DNA from: JAJEFO01 sp009843725
GTDB taxonomy: Bacteria; Pseudomonadota; Alphaproteobacteria; Rhodobacterales; Rhodobacteraceae
Assembly (NCBI GenBank): GCA_965243215.1
Contig: CBDEUJ010000003.1
Span: 372,001-436,000, forward strand
Direction of reading: 5' to 3'
DNA: 64,000 bases
Shown here: positions 46,225 through 55,984 of the stretch, piece after piece
Position numbering within the stretch: the stretch's first letter is position 1
Layout of the letters: the number at the start of each line of letters is the position of its first letter
Notes under the pieces: generated by a model
Told to the model about the DNA's origin: nothing
Seen by the model: the letters and a program-made list of their open reading frames with translations, nothing else
The model's database searches: none
Program-made: the position numbers and the translations under genes

Positions 46225-46500
46225 ACGAAGGACCACCCGGCACCGTTTCCGGTAGAGTTGGCAGAACGACTGATTCGGATGTTCAGCTTCGCTGGCGACA
46301 CCGTCTTCGATCCGTTCACCGGAACGGCCACGACCCAAGTGGCGGCTCGGCAATGCGGTCGAAGCAGCATCGGCGCCGAGGTCGATTTCGCAGAAGGCCC
46401 GCGTATCGTCGCCGACCCCGACATGTCAGCATTCTTTGATCGTCTTGCCTCGTGCGTACGAGAAAGAAATCCGGATCGCTTTCGCGACGGTCCGACATGA
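46225..46500 (+). pseudogene. DNA methyltransferase, C-terminal stub
   Basis: TKDHPAPFPVELAERLIRMF followed by DTVFDPFTGTATTQVAARQC is the end of a beta-class N4/N6 methyltransferase: the HPAPFP motif and then the AdoMet loop FDPFTGTATT. The DPPY catalytic part upstream is missing. It ends normally at 46500 and is followed by the ISAs1 element, beyond which lies an unknown gene that may have been its restriction partner. Confidence 0.75.
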
Positions 46501-46681
46501 ACACCCATCGGGACATGCTGCTGGAACGGATTGGCCAACGGTCGAAAATTCCCATTCGCGGCTCTTAGGCGAAGACCCGGCCATCTCGACTGTCCATGAT
46601 CGCCATTGATTTCTGGCAATGTCGCCGGGAATACTGCGCGCAGTATCCTGGTATTGGCCTAAAGCTCCATTATAAGGCGTG

Positions 46682-48808
46682 CAGGGCGGATCCGTTCCAG
46701 CGTAGTTTCGCGTTCCCGGCCAAGGGATTGACCCTGTTTCTGGACTCCCGGCCCGTTTCCTGTTACGCCTGATTCGCAACGAATCGGCGAAGGGAGCGGC
46801 GCCATGGATCTGTCGGAGGTGTCCGTCCGCGCGGTTGCGGGAGGCGAGGAGTCCCGCTTCAGGAGCCTGCTGCAGGAGCACCACTACCTCGGCGCGCTGC
46901 CGGCGATGGGCGAGACCGTCCGCTACGTCGTCCACCGCCACGAGCGCTGGCTGGCGCTGGCGGTCTTCTCGGCCCCGGCGCTGAAGTGCGGCCCGCGCGA
47001 CGGCTGGATCGGGTGGGACCGCGGCGTGCGGTTCCACCGCCTGCACCTCGTGAGCAACAACTCCCGTTTCCTCATCCTGCCGGGCGGCCCGCGCAACCTC
47101 GGCTCGCGGGCGCTCGCGCTGTGCGCGCGCCGGCTCGTCCGGGACTGGCCGGCCCGCTTCGGGCACGAACTGCTGCTGCTGGAGACCTATGTCGACCCGG
47201 CCCGCTTCCACGGGACCGTCTACCGCGCCGCCAACTGGATCGAGGCCGGGCTCACCCGGGGTTTCGGCCGCGCCGGGGCGGGCTACCGGGAGCATGCCGA
47301 GCCGAAGCGCGTGTTCCTCCTGCCGCTGTGCCGCGACGCGCGGGCCCGGCTCCGGAACGCCCATCTCGAACCCGACCTGCAGAAAGGAGTTCCCAAGGTG
47401 ACCCTCAGCACGGAGCAGATGACGTCCATGCCCGCGTTCTTCAGGGACGTCGACGACCCACGGCGCGCGGCGGGCCGGCGCCACACGCTGCCCTCGGTCC
47501 TTGGCCTCGCCCTTGCGGCGACGCTGTCCGGCGCCCGCGGCTACAAGGCGATCAGCGAATGGGTCAACGACCTCTCCCCCAAGGTCCTGGCGCGGTTCGG
47601 CGTGCGCTTCCGGAACAGGACCCGCATCCCGCCGAGCCGGACGGTGATCCGCGACGTGCTTGTCCGGGTCGACCCGCGACAGCTCGACGACGCGCTTCGG
47701 GCATGGACCGCGGCCAACGGCGGGACGGACAGCGCGCTCGCGATCGACGGGAAGACGATGCGCGGCGCCATCGACGACGACGGTCGCCAGACGCACGTGC
47801 TCGGCATCGTGGGCCACGACACCGGCGCCCACCACGGCAAAAAAAAGTCGGCATGAGAGCCGGCGCGGACCAGGAGGAGAAGCGGACGAACGAGATCGGC
47901 ACGATCATCCCGCTGCTCGACACGCTTCCCGACGCCACGGTCGCGGGGCGCGTCGTCACCGTCGACGCCCTCCTGACCCAGCGCGCCCTTGCCGACTACC
48001 TGCTGGAACGCGGCGCGGCATTCCTCTTCACGGTCAAAGGCAACCAGAAGACCCTGATGGATGACATCCGGCTCCTGATGGACGAGGCCATGGCGGAGCG
48101 CCCCCCGGACTTCGTCCAGGAAAGCGGGAAGCCCGAGCACGGCCGCCTCGAGCGCCGCTCGATCTGGGTGTCGTCGGAGATCAACGACTACGTCAGGTTC
48201 CCCGGCGTCGGGCAGGTCTTCGCCGTGCACCGCGAGGTCACCGAGGTCAAGACCGGCGAGAGGAGCGCCGAGACCGCCGTCGGGGTCACCAGCCTGGGCC
48301 CGGAGGCCGCCGCCCCGAAGCGCCTGCTGGAGCTGAACCGCGGCCATTGGCGCATAGAGGCCACTCACCATGTCCTTGACTGGAGCTTCGACGAGGACCG
48401 CAGCCGGATCCGCACCGGCCACGGGCCGGCGAACACGACGCTGTTCAGGCGCTTCGCCATCGGCCTGATCAGGCAGCGCGGGCTGGAGGTCGCGGAAGCG
48501 ATGCGCGCCATGGCCAGGAAGCCGAGGCGGGTGCTCGACATGCTCCGGATGACTGGAAACACGCGGCCGCGGACAGAAGCCGCCTGAAAGCGCCGTCCGC
48601 CGCGACCGCCGCCCTCGGGAAAGACCGGGGGGCGGTCACGCCTGCCCGGACGATGCCCGGACCCTCCGTCGAGCCATGAATCCGCGCTCAGGGACGCCAG
48701 CCATGCCGACCGGGCATCGCAAGCACGCCTTGAATCGAGGCCGAAGAACGGTTGGAGCTGAAACACGGACCTCTCGAGATCGCGCGCCGTGTTGGAACAG
48801 ATCCGCCT
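46682..48808 (+). mobile_element. ISAs1-family insertion sequence with 10-bp target duplication
   Basis: A 2127-bp element. Left end CAGGGCGGATCCGTTCCAG and right end (reverse complement) CAAGGCGGATCTGTTCCAA are 19-bp inverted repeats with few mismatches. The flanks carry the same 10 bases, ATAAGGCGTG, at 46672-46681 and 48809-48818. One transposase is encoded across two frames. Confidence 0.9.
46804..48587 (+). CDS. ISAs1 transposase with DruA-like N-terminal domain, -1 frameshift
   Basis: Residues about 1-190 form a DUF4338/DruA-type domain (HHYLGALPAMGETVRYVV, DGWIGWDRGVRFHRL, NNSRFLILPGGP, LLLETYVDP, GTVYRAANW). An ISAs1 DDE domain follows: AIDGKTMRGA (first Asp), VVTVDALLTQR (second Asp) and HHVLDWSFDEDRSR (Glu). 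The first frame stops at 47856; the second half is in the -1 frame. The shift point is an A8 run at 47839-47846 read GGC AAA AAA AAG, a classical A-AAA-AAG slippery heptamer, so a fusion by programmed frameshifting or polymerase slippage is likely. DruA-like domains also occur in the Druantia phage-defence system. Confidence 0.88.
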
Positions 48809-48891
48809 TGATAAGGCGTGCTTATTGCCTTGATATTTCTCTAGAAGCATAGTATATACATCGTATAAAGTTCTATAGAGGAAACTCAGTC

Positions 48892-49521
48892 ATGGCAAAA
48901 CTTGGCCGAATCGATAACGAAGTGCTGCGCGATGCTGGCTTGGCATTGATGCGTGAGAACGGAAAGCCTCTCACGAGACGTCCGAGTTCTGGCCGATCAA
49001 TGCTCTATTCCATGCCAAATGGGGAGTCTGTGCGTGTTCGCACCAGTAACGACCATATACTTGTGGTCGTTGCCGACAAGCCAACCCCAGACGCCCATCT
49101 GAATATCCAAGGCACCGACTGGCTGTTGATCGTAATGCCGGAGGTCGAGCGGGCCGAAGGTAAGGTCATCGCTTATTTGGTTCCTGCAAAGGAAGCCGAG
49201 GAGGCAGTCCGCGCAAGCCATCGAGCTTGGTTGTCCTCTAATCCCGAAACGAAGGGTAGGAACACAACATGGAACCTCTGGTTTGACCATTCCTACTCCG
49301 GAATGGCAGGCAGAGAGGAAATGCACGGATATGCCGAGAAGTGGGCCATGTATCGCCTTTCGGGCGACATTTCGACGGAGGACATTGCGAGATTGTTCAG
49401 TGGTCGGCCAAACGATATGGGAAGTATCCAGGCCGAAGTTGAAGTCGCTCGGCAGCGCATCGCCCGCGCGGCTTCTGTTTCCCCGGATGCCGTGAAGATA
49501 TCCGTCGACTTCACAGCTTAG
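48892..49521 (+). CDS. Unknown protein beside a methyltransferase stub
   Basis: 209 residues without a recognised family. The middle part (SVRVRTSNDHILVVVADKPT, GTDWLLIVMPE, GKVIAYLVPAKEAEEAV) reads like a three-stranded sheet with spaced acidic residues, as in nuclease or sensor domains; TWNLWFDHSY is conspicuous. The upstream 70 bases are AT-rich (48.83-48.88 kb) with an imperfect palindrome around ctagaag/agttctatag, and gagg precedes the ATG. The ISAs1 element separates it from a methyltransferase stub, so it may be the restriction half of a broken system (inference). Confidence 0.6.
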   Translation: MAKLGRIDNEVLRDAGLALMRENGKPLTRRPSSGRSMLYSMPNGESVRVRTSNDHILVVVADKPTPDAHLNIQGTDWLLIVMPEVERAEGKVIAYLVPAKEAEEAVRASHRAWLSSNPETKGRNTTWNLWFDHSYSGMAGREEMHGYAEKWAMYRLSGDISTEDIARLFSGRPNDMGSIQAEVEVARQRIARAASVSPDAVKISVDFTA

Positions 49522-50150
49522 CCGAGAAAGACGTGAAGGATCATTCCGGCTGTCCAACCTGAACAATGCGCAGGACATGACAGGATCGTGTCCTGAACCT
49601 GCAACGTGACCACGGTTCGGATCGCGGACGGCGAAGAACGAGAAGACTGTTGCGCCTTTGAAGAGGTGGATGAATTCAATTCCTCCTCGACCGGCAACCG
49701 GGCTGACAAGCCAGCATCCTGGATGCGTGGGGTGTGTGGACAAGCCGCCGAAGGGCGTCCCGATCCCGTTTCCTAGCCGCTCAAGCTGTCGGGCGATGAA
49801 AGCCGTTGCGCAATCGGCATTTAGCCCGAGCGGCGCTTGAGCGGCAGCGCCCGCCGCGCACTTGCGGAGACAGTCCCCGAACCGCCGCGCGGCTTCAGGG
49901 CGGCACTATAGGAAGCACGAGGTAACAGATCAATGCATGAAGGCGCGCGCACCGGCAGCATCAATCGCTCGGGCCGCACAGTCGGCGGCAATGCGGGCTC
50001 GCGCGTGACCGCCGCGCCGCAGCGGTCGCCGCACATGTTCCCGCAACGCAGGGTCGGGCCGTGCACACGTTACCGCTCCGCAGAGTCGTCGCCGGTCGCG
50101 ACGGCACAGCGGGCGATTGCGGCGTATAACGCGGCGCGCTACAGTGAATC
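49522..50150. other. No recognisable gene
   Basis: About 630 bases between the unknown protein and higB; only short overlapping frames. The higBA promoter should be in its last 100 bases. Confidence 0.4.
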
Positions 50151-50423
50151 ATGAGGATCAGGCACAAGGGACTGCGGGCGCTGCACCAGCGCGACGACGC
50201 GGCGCGGCTCCCCGCCGGTCTCGCGCCACGGCTGCGGCGTATCCTGTTCCGTCTGCAAGAGGCGACGCATCCGGGCAGCGCGGACGCGCCGGGCTTCCGG
50301 CTGCATCCGCTCAAGGGTGACCGTGCGGGCCAGTGGAGCGTTCGCGTCTCCGGCAACTGGCGCGTGGTGTTCCGCTTCGAGGACGGCGAGGCCGTGGACG
50401 TGGACCTGATCGACTATCACTGA
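50151..50423 (+). CDS. higB: HigB-type RelE/ParE toxin
   Basis: 90 residues with the RelE fold: RHKGLRALHQRDDAARLPAG, LRRILFRLQEATHPG, and the closing strands WSVRVSGNWRVVFRFEDGEA and VDLIDYH. This is the HigB/Killer-type mRNA interferase that cleaves mRNA on the ribosome. The toxin precedes the antitoxin, the usual higBA order. Confidence 0.93.
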   Translation: MRIRHKGLRALHQRDDAARLPAGLAPRLRRILFRLQEATHPGSADAPGFRLHPLKGDRAGQWSVRVSGNWRVVFRFEDGEAVDVDLIDYH

Positions 50424-50441
50424 CCGGAGGGAGTGCTGACC

Positions 50442-50756
50442 ATGAACGACATTGCGAGTGATCGCGTCGGCCCGATGCGGAACCCGCCGCACCTGGGCGA
50501 ACTCATCCGCGAGAGCATGGACGACGTGGGCTGGAACGTGACCGCGACGGCGGCGCGGCTCGGTTGCGAGCGCGGGACGCTGTCCCGGCTGCTGAACGGC
50601 AAGGCGGGGGTGTCGGCGCACATGGCGCTCGCGCTGGAAGAGATCGGCTGGGGCACCGCCGACCATTGGATGCGGATGCAGGCTGCTTACGAACTTGCGC
50701 AGGCGCGGCGCGGTCGGACGGGCGCGGAACGGCGCATGAGGGCCTTGCACGAATGA
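50442..50756 (+). CDS. higA: HigA-type XRE antitoxin
   Basis: 104 residues from an ATG with ggagggag 8 bases upstream. It shows the typical HigA pattern MRNPPHLGELIRESMDDVGW, then TATAARLGCERGTLSRLLNG (helix-turn-helix) and AHMALALEEIGWGTADHWMR. It neutralises HigB and represses the operon. The gap after higB is 18 bases. Confidence 0.93.
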   Translation: MNDIASDRVGPMRNPPHLGELIRESMDDVGWNVTATAARLGCERGTLSRLLNGKAGVSAHMALALEEIGWGTADHWMRMQAAYELAQARRGRTGAERRMRALHE

Positions 50757-50996
50757 TTGAGGCTCGCGCCGTCGGCATGGCCGGCTCAAGCGGATGCGCC
50801 CGACCACGTCGGGAACTGATTGCCGACAACAGGCTCAATGCGGGAGCAGCCCATGTCTCTGAATGAAAACCTGCGAAGAGCCAGGCGGGAAAAGAACGAC
50901 GAGTTCTACACGCAGCTTTGTAAGCGTCATTTTGATCCCATACCGGGATTCGGGTTGACGGCAGGCTCGTTCCGGGATCCGGGCTGAACGCCGCGG

Positions 50997-52688
50997 TCAG
51001 TGATTCCCGGCGCTGGCTGCGAAGTTCCAGGGCAGCAGCTCGTGGATTCTCGACATCGGGTGTCCGGCGGCGATCCTCTCCAGCACGTGCCTGAGCCAGG
51101 CATACGGCTCGACGCCGTTCATCTTGCAGGTCTCGATCAGCGTCGCGGCGCGGGCCCACGAGACCGCGCCTTCGTCGTGGCCGGCGAACAATGCGTTCTT
51201 TTTCGTCAGCTTCAGCGGCCGGATTCGATTCTCCACGAAGTTCGTGTCCATCTCGACGCGGCCGTCGTGCAGGAACACCAGAAGGCCGTCCCAGTGGTTG
51301 GCGAAGTAGGCCAGCTTCTCGCCGAGGCGCGAGCGCGGAGACACCCGCGAGCGCTGCTCGTCGAGCCAGACCCCGAAGGCGTTGACCAGCGGCGCCGACT
51401 CCGTCCACCGCACGAACTGGCGCGTTGCCGGATGCTCGCCACGGATCCTGTCCTCGATCGCGTAGAGCTGCGCGATCCGGGCCAAGCCCTCCCTGGCGAT
51501 CGGCGAGCCGCTGGAATCGTGGACCTCCTTGATTCCGCGTCTACCGTGGGTCCAGCAATACGCAAGGGTGAGCGCCCCGCCGGGCCGGTCATGCCGGCGC
51601 AGCCGGTTGTACCCGGAATAGCCGTCCACCTGCAGCGTTCCGGAGAACCCTTCGAGCAGGGCCTCGCCATGCTTGCCGCCGCGCCCGGGCGCGTAGCCGT
51701 AGACGACGCCCGGCGGGTCCGAGCCCGACCATGGCCGCTCGTCGCGCACCATCGTCCACATGTAGCCCTGCTTGGTCTTGCCGCGCCCGGGGTCGAGAAC
51801 CGGAACCGGCGTCTCGTCCATGCCGAGCTTGCCCGACGCCTTCAGGTCAGCCGCCAGGCAGTCCACAAGCGGGCGGAGATGGAACGACGCCTTGCCAACC
51901 CAGTCGGCAAGCGTCGCGCGGTTGATCTCGATCCCCTGGCGCGCGAAGATCTGCCCCTGACGGTAAAGCGGCAGGTGGTCCGCGTATTTCGAGACGATCA
52001 CGTGCGCCAGCAACGCCTCGGTCGGAAGCCCGCCCTCGATCAGCGCGGGCGGGGCCGCAGCCTGGACCACGCCGCCGCCCTTGCACCTGTTGCAGGCGTA
52101 GCGCGGGCGAACCGTCTCGACGACCACGCACTTCGCCGGGACGAAGTCCAGCCGCTCGCTGCGGTCCTCGCCGATCCGCGCCATCTCGCCGCAGCCGCAG
52201 GGGCAGAGCGTGCTCTCGGGCTCGATCACCTCGGTGCGGCGCTCGACATGTTCCGGAAAGCGGAGCCCGGAGCGGGCCGGGCGCTTCCGCCGGCGGCGGG
52301 TCGCGATCCCTTCGTCCCCGCCGTCTTCGGCGGGAGGCTCGACATCGGCCTCGGCGGCCGCGATCCCGAGGTCCTCGAACGACAGCTAGCGATCGTCGGG
52401 AGGGAGCTTCTCCGACTTCTTGCCGAAGAGGAGCTTCCGGAACTCGTCGTTGATGTATTCAAGGCGACGGATCTGCTCGGAGAGGTCCGCGTTCTCGGCT
52501 CCAAGCCGCGCCGTCTCGGATGCAAGGCGCTCGGCTTCAACCTTCTGGCGCTTCGCGCGTTCCTGCGCCGTCCGGCGCGCCGAGCGCTCCTTGTCCAGCC
52601 GGGATTCCACCTCGGCAAGGGCCGCGGAGACAACCGCCATGGGAACCGAGCCGTCGGCGCCGGGGGTGATGGAAGGCAGGGCCGTCAT
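50997..52688 (-). pseudogene. IS66 transposase TnpC with an internal amber stop
   Basis: The N-terminal coiled-coil part (MTALPSITPGADGS, LEYINDEFRKLLFGKKSEKL) ends at a TAG (52386-52388), after which the same frame continues LSFEDLGIAAAEADVEPP and then CPCGCGEMARIG (zinc finger) and the DDE domain (LGMDETPVPVLDPGRGKTKQ, LQVDGYSGYNRL, FVENRIRPLKLTKKNALF). The stop falls where a Gln codon is expected (CAG to TAG). The element is probably immobile unless suppressed. Confidence 0.85.
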
Positions 52689-52745
52689 GACGCCGCATGT
52701 AGCGTAACGGCTCCCGCCTGGCAACAGGATGTGCTGCTTCTTGGG

Positions 52746-53096
52746 CTATTCCGCCGCAAGCGGGCGGATAGCCGGCCGCGCATGGACCCGGCGCCAGTCC
52801 AGTCCCTCGAACAGCGCCTCGTACTGGCCGCGCGTGAGCCGCATCGCGCCGTCCCGGATCCCGGGCCAGGCGAAGCGGCCCTGCTCCAGCCGCTTGTAGA
52901 CAAGCACAAGGCCGGTCCCGTCCCAGGCCAGCATCTTCAGCCTGTCGCCCCGCTTCGACCGGAACACCACGATCACGCCGGTATGGATGTCGACGCCGAG
53001 CTCCAGCGCCGCCGTCGCGGCAAGCGCGTCGTGGCCGCGGCGAAAGTCCACGGGCCGGGTCGCCAGCAGGATCCGCTGCGAGCCGGGAATGATCAT
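52746..53096 (-). CDS. IS66 TnpB accessory protein
   Basis: 116 residues: MIIPGSQRILLATRPVDFRR, VVFRSKRGDRLKMLAWDGTG, LEQGRFAWPG and LTRGQYEALFEGLDW, the complete IS66 Orf2 pattern. The ATG overlaps the tnpA stop (ATGA). Confidence 0.92.
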   Translation of the reverse strand: MIIPGSQRILLATRPVDFRRGHDALAATAALELGVDIHTGVIVVFRSKRGDRLKMLAWDGTGLVLVYKRLEQGRFAWPGIRDGAMRLTRGQYEALFEGLDWRRVHARPAIRPLAAE

Positions 53097-53797
53097 CGCG
53101 CCCGCTCCAGCCCCGAGGCCACCGCGACGATGCGCTCCACGGGGCAGTCCCAGGGAAGCCGCACCACGACCTCCCCGGCCTCGACGGTGACCGAAGGCGA
53201 CGGGGCCGGACCATCGATGCGCGGGGCCGCGTCCACGGCCGCGCCGGCCGGGGGCGTTCGGGTCGCCGGCGCCGCAGCCTCCGGAACGGGCCCGAGCTTG
53301 CCCTCCCGCGCCAGGGCGCGCCATTCGGAGAGCGTTGACCGGGCCACGCCGTGACGCCTCGCCGTCAACCTGAGCGAGCCGCCGGGCGCGAAGCTCTCCG
53401 CGACGATCCGCACCTTCTCGGAGAAAGGCCAGCGCCGCCGCGCCGGATGGCTGCCGGCATCGGAAGCGGCGACCGGCGCGGACGTCGAGGGGTCGGCGCC
53501 TTCGCCGACGACAACGGGCACCACGGCGGGCACCGCCGGAACCCCCGGCACGGGGCCAAGCTCGCCCCGCACCGCCTGCCTGCGCCACTGGCTGAGGGTC
53601 GAGGCCGTCACGCCGTGGCGCGTCGCAACGTCATTGACCGAAACGCCGGGCACGAAACTCTCCGAAGCGATCCGGGCCTTCTCGGAATCAGGCCAGCGAC
53701 GACGCCTCGGATCAGGGTCAGGGTCGCATTGAGTGGCCGGCGCCTCATCAAGGCCGGCTGCCGCAACGCCCGTTGCGGTCAGGGAAACATCCGTCAT
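53093..53797 (-). CDS. IS66 TnpA with duplicated helix-turn-helix
   Basis: 234 residues; ggaggt lies before the ATG. Two similar HTH units in tandem: RRRWPDSEKARIASESFVPG with HGVTASTLSQWRR, and RRRWPFSEKVRIVAESFAPG with HGVARSTLSEWRA. Most IS66 TnpA proteins carry one such unit, so this copy appears internally duplicated. The C-terminal segment VEAGEVVVRLPWDCPVERI is typical. Confidence 0.88.
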   Translation of the reverse strand: MTDVSLTATGVAAAGLDEAPATQCDPDPDPRRRRWPDSEKARIASESFVPGVSVNDVATRHGVTASTLSQWRRQAVRGELGPVPGVPAVPAVVPVVVGEGADPSTSAPVAASDAGSHPARRRWPFSEKVRIVAESFAPGGSLRLTARRHGVARSTLSEWRALAREGKLGPVPEAAAPATRTPPAGAAVDAAPRIDGPAPSPSVTVEAGEVVVRLPWDCPVERIVAVASGLERAR

Positions 53798-54875
53798 CAA
53801 AATACCTCCGGGAAAGTTCAGCTTCGTGGCGAGCACTGAAAGCGAAAATCGCCGGGCGGGAAACGGCGCCGAGGTATGGGCTCAAAATGACGCTTACGCA
53901 GCTTCCCGACATCGAAAAGGAGCTCCGCCACTACACTCGACATTTCCGGGGTAAGGTCGTGTACTGCAATTGCGACGATCCCCGCGTCTCCAACTTCTTC
54001 CACTACTTCTCGTACAACTTCGAGCGCTTGGGCCTCAAAAGGCTCGTCACCACCTGCTATAGGAACCGGGACCGCGACCTGTTCAGCCGTCACGATTCGG
54101 AGCGGGCGATATGGCTCGAATACGCGGGGAACGCGAAGGGTGGCAGGGTGCCGGACGTAGGCGATATCGGAGTCCGCGAGCTTGAGGGGGACGGGGATTT
54201 CCGCAGCGCGGAGTGCATCGAGCTTCTGGAGCAGGCGGATATCGTGGTGACCAACCCGCCATTCTCCCTGTTCCGCGAATACGTCGCGCAGCTAATGGAG
54301 TATGGCAAGAAATTCATTGTGATTGGGCCGTGGAACGCCGTGACTTACAAGGAGATTTTTCCTCTCATCAAAGATAACAGGGTATGGCTTGGATATGGGT
54401 TCGCTGCGGGCAACGCTTATTTCGCCGTGCCATCGGAGGCGGGGGCGAATGACTATGCGGCGGGCGTGTACGACGAACAAACTGGACTCGTGAAATTCAG
54501 GAATGTCACCTGGTTCACGAACCTAGATCACAAGAAGCGGCATGAGGAATTGATCCTCTACAATCGATACTCGCCGGAGGAATACCCGACCTACGACAAC
54601 TACGACGCGATCAACGTGGACAGGGTAGCCGAGATGCCGATGGATTGGGACGGGGCGATGGGGGTGCCAGTCACGTTTCTGGACAAATACAACCCGGAGC
54701 AGTTCGAAGTGATCGGGATCACCGACAGGGACAACAACTCCGGCCTAAAAACAAAGGAGTACTCGTTGGCAGATGCGCCCAACGCAGGCAATCTGAATCG
54801 AAGGGGTGTCATAAAGGTGGGGGGCGAGCATAAACCCACTTATGTTCGGCTGCTGGTCAAAAGGGTGCCAACGCA

Positions 54876-55963
54876 ATGAAAATCGATCTGCATGAAATAA
54901 CAGTCCGCGACCTCGTGGAGGGTTACCACGACGACGGCGAAGGCGGGGTGCGAGGCTATGGCGGCAAGCTCGACATCCGCCCGCCGTTTCAGCGCGAGTT
55001 CGTCTACAAGGACAAGCAGCGCGATGCGGTGATCGAGACGATCAATCAGGGCTTTCCGCTCAATGTGATGTACTGGGCGTTGCGCGATGACGGAACGTAT
55101 GAGGTCATCGATGGCCAGCAGCGCACGATCTCGGCCGCGCAGTACGTGGAAGGCGACTACTCCCTTGACGGGCTGTATTTCTTCAACCTGCAAGACGACC
55201 AGAAGGCGCGGATTCTCGATTATGAATTGCAGGTTTATGTCTGCGACGGAACCGACAGCGAAAAGCTGGCGTGGTTCAGGGTCATCAACATCGCCGGGGA
55301 GAAGCTGACTGACCAAGAGTTGCGGAACGCGGTTTACGCCGGACCGTGGGTGTCCGACGCAAAGCGGTATTTCAGCAGGCCGCAAGGTCCGGCCTACGCG
55401 GTCGGAAACAAGTATGTGAGGGGATCGCCGATCCGCCAAGAGTACCTCGAAACCGCGATCGAATGGCTCAAAGACGAGGGGCAGACGGTCGAGGAGTACA
55501 TGGCCGCGCATCAGCACGACAGGACCGCAACCGCATTGTGGAGTCATTTCCAGGCTGTACTCAACCGGGTGGAAGCGGTCTTCACGAATTACCGCAACGA
55601 AATGAAGGCGTGGATTGGGGTGGCCTTTACGGGCGCCTCAAGGACGAGAGCCTGGATCCCGAAGGGCTTGAGGCCGACGTTGCCCGCCTGATGATCGACG
55701 ATGATGTGACGAGGAAGGCGGGCATCTACCCGTATCTCCTCACCGGCGAGGAAAGGCATCTCAACATCCGGGCCTTCTCCGAGGCCATGAAGCGGAAGGC
55801 GTTCGAGATGCAACAGGGCATCTGCAAATCATGCGCGAAGGCGTTTGAGATCGCGGACATGGAGGGCGACCACATCACCCCTTGGGCGGAGGGCGGCAAG
55901 ACAAACGAACAGAACTGTCAAATGCTGTGCAAGCCGTGCAACCGCAGGAAATCCAACAAGTGA
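54876..55963 (+). pseudogene. DUF262-HNH nuclease with a frameshift
   Basis: The N-terminal DUF262 (ParB/GmrS-like) domain shows FQREFVYKDKQRDAVIETI and the DGQQRTISAAQY NTP-handling motif, and continues to about codon 245. At about 55615 (a ggggtgg tract) the frame shifts; the other frame holds GLYGRLKDESLDPEGLEADV and a C-terminal HNH nuclease (CKSCAKAF, EGDHITPWAEGG, LCKPCNRRK). It overlaps the methyltransferase stop. As restriction partner it would cut unmodified DNA; the frameshift separates the two domains. Confidence 0.85.
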
Positions 55964-55984
55964 GAGTTGCGCAAGGGTTCCCGG

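Larger units (their letters stand above)
50920..53897 (-). mobile_element. IS66-family insertion sequence with 8-bp target duplication
   Basis: A 2978-bp element. Left end GTAAGCGTCATTTTGATCCC and right end (reverse complement) GTAAGCGTCATTTTGAGCCC are the canonical IS66 ends. The 8-bp flanks are GCAGCTTT (50912-50919) and GCAGCTTC (53898-53905), one mismatch apart. It carries tnpA, tnpB and tnpC on the minus strand. Confidence 0.92.
50853..54879 (+). pseudogene. EcoRI-type adenine DNA methyltransferase split by an IS66 element
   Basis: The first 22 codons (50853-50919, MSLNENLRRARREKNDEFYT) and the rest (53898-54879) join in frame as YTQLPDIEKELRHYTRHF once the IS and one target copy are removed. 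The body has the family motifs VVYCNCDDPRVSNFF, GDGDFRSAECIELL, the catalytic VTNPPFSLF and IFPLIKDNRVWLGYGF. Motif X (DEFYT), part of the AdoMet site, is cut off. An ATG inside the IS right end (53887) is in frame and could start a shortened protein. It overlaps the nuclease start by 4 bases (ATGA), so the two formed a restriction-modification operon. Confidence 0.9.

Noticed and set aside
46804..48587. A genuine Druantia defence system
   Set aside because: The DruA-like domain is joined to an ISAs1 transposase between IS ends with a target duplication; no other Druantia genes are present.
51000..53354. 784-codon plus-strand frame through IS66
   Set aside because: Antisense to tnpC, tnpB and tnpA, all recognised on the minus strand.
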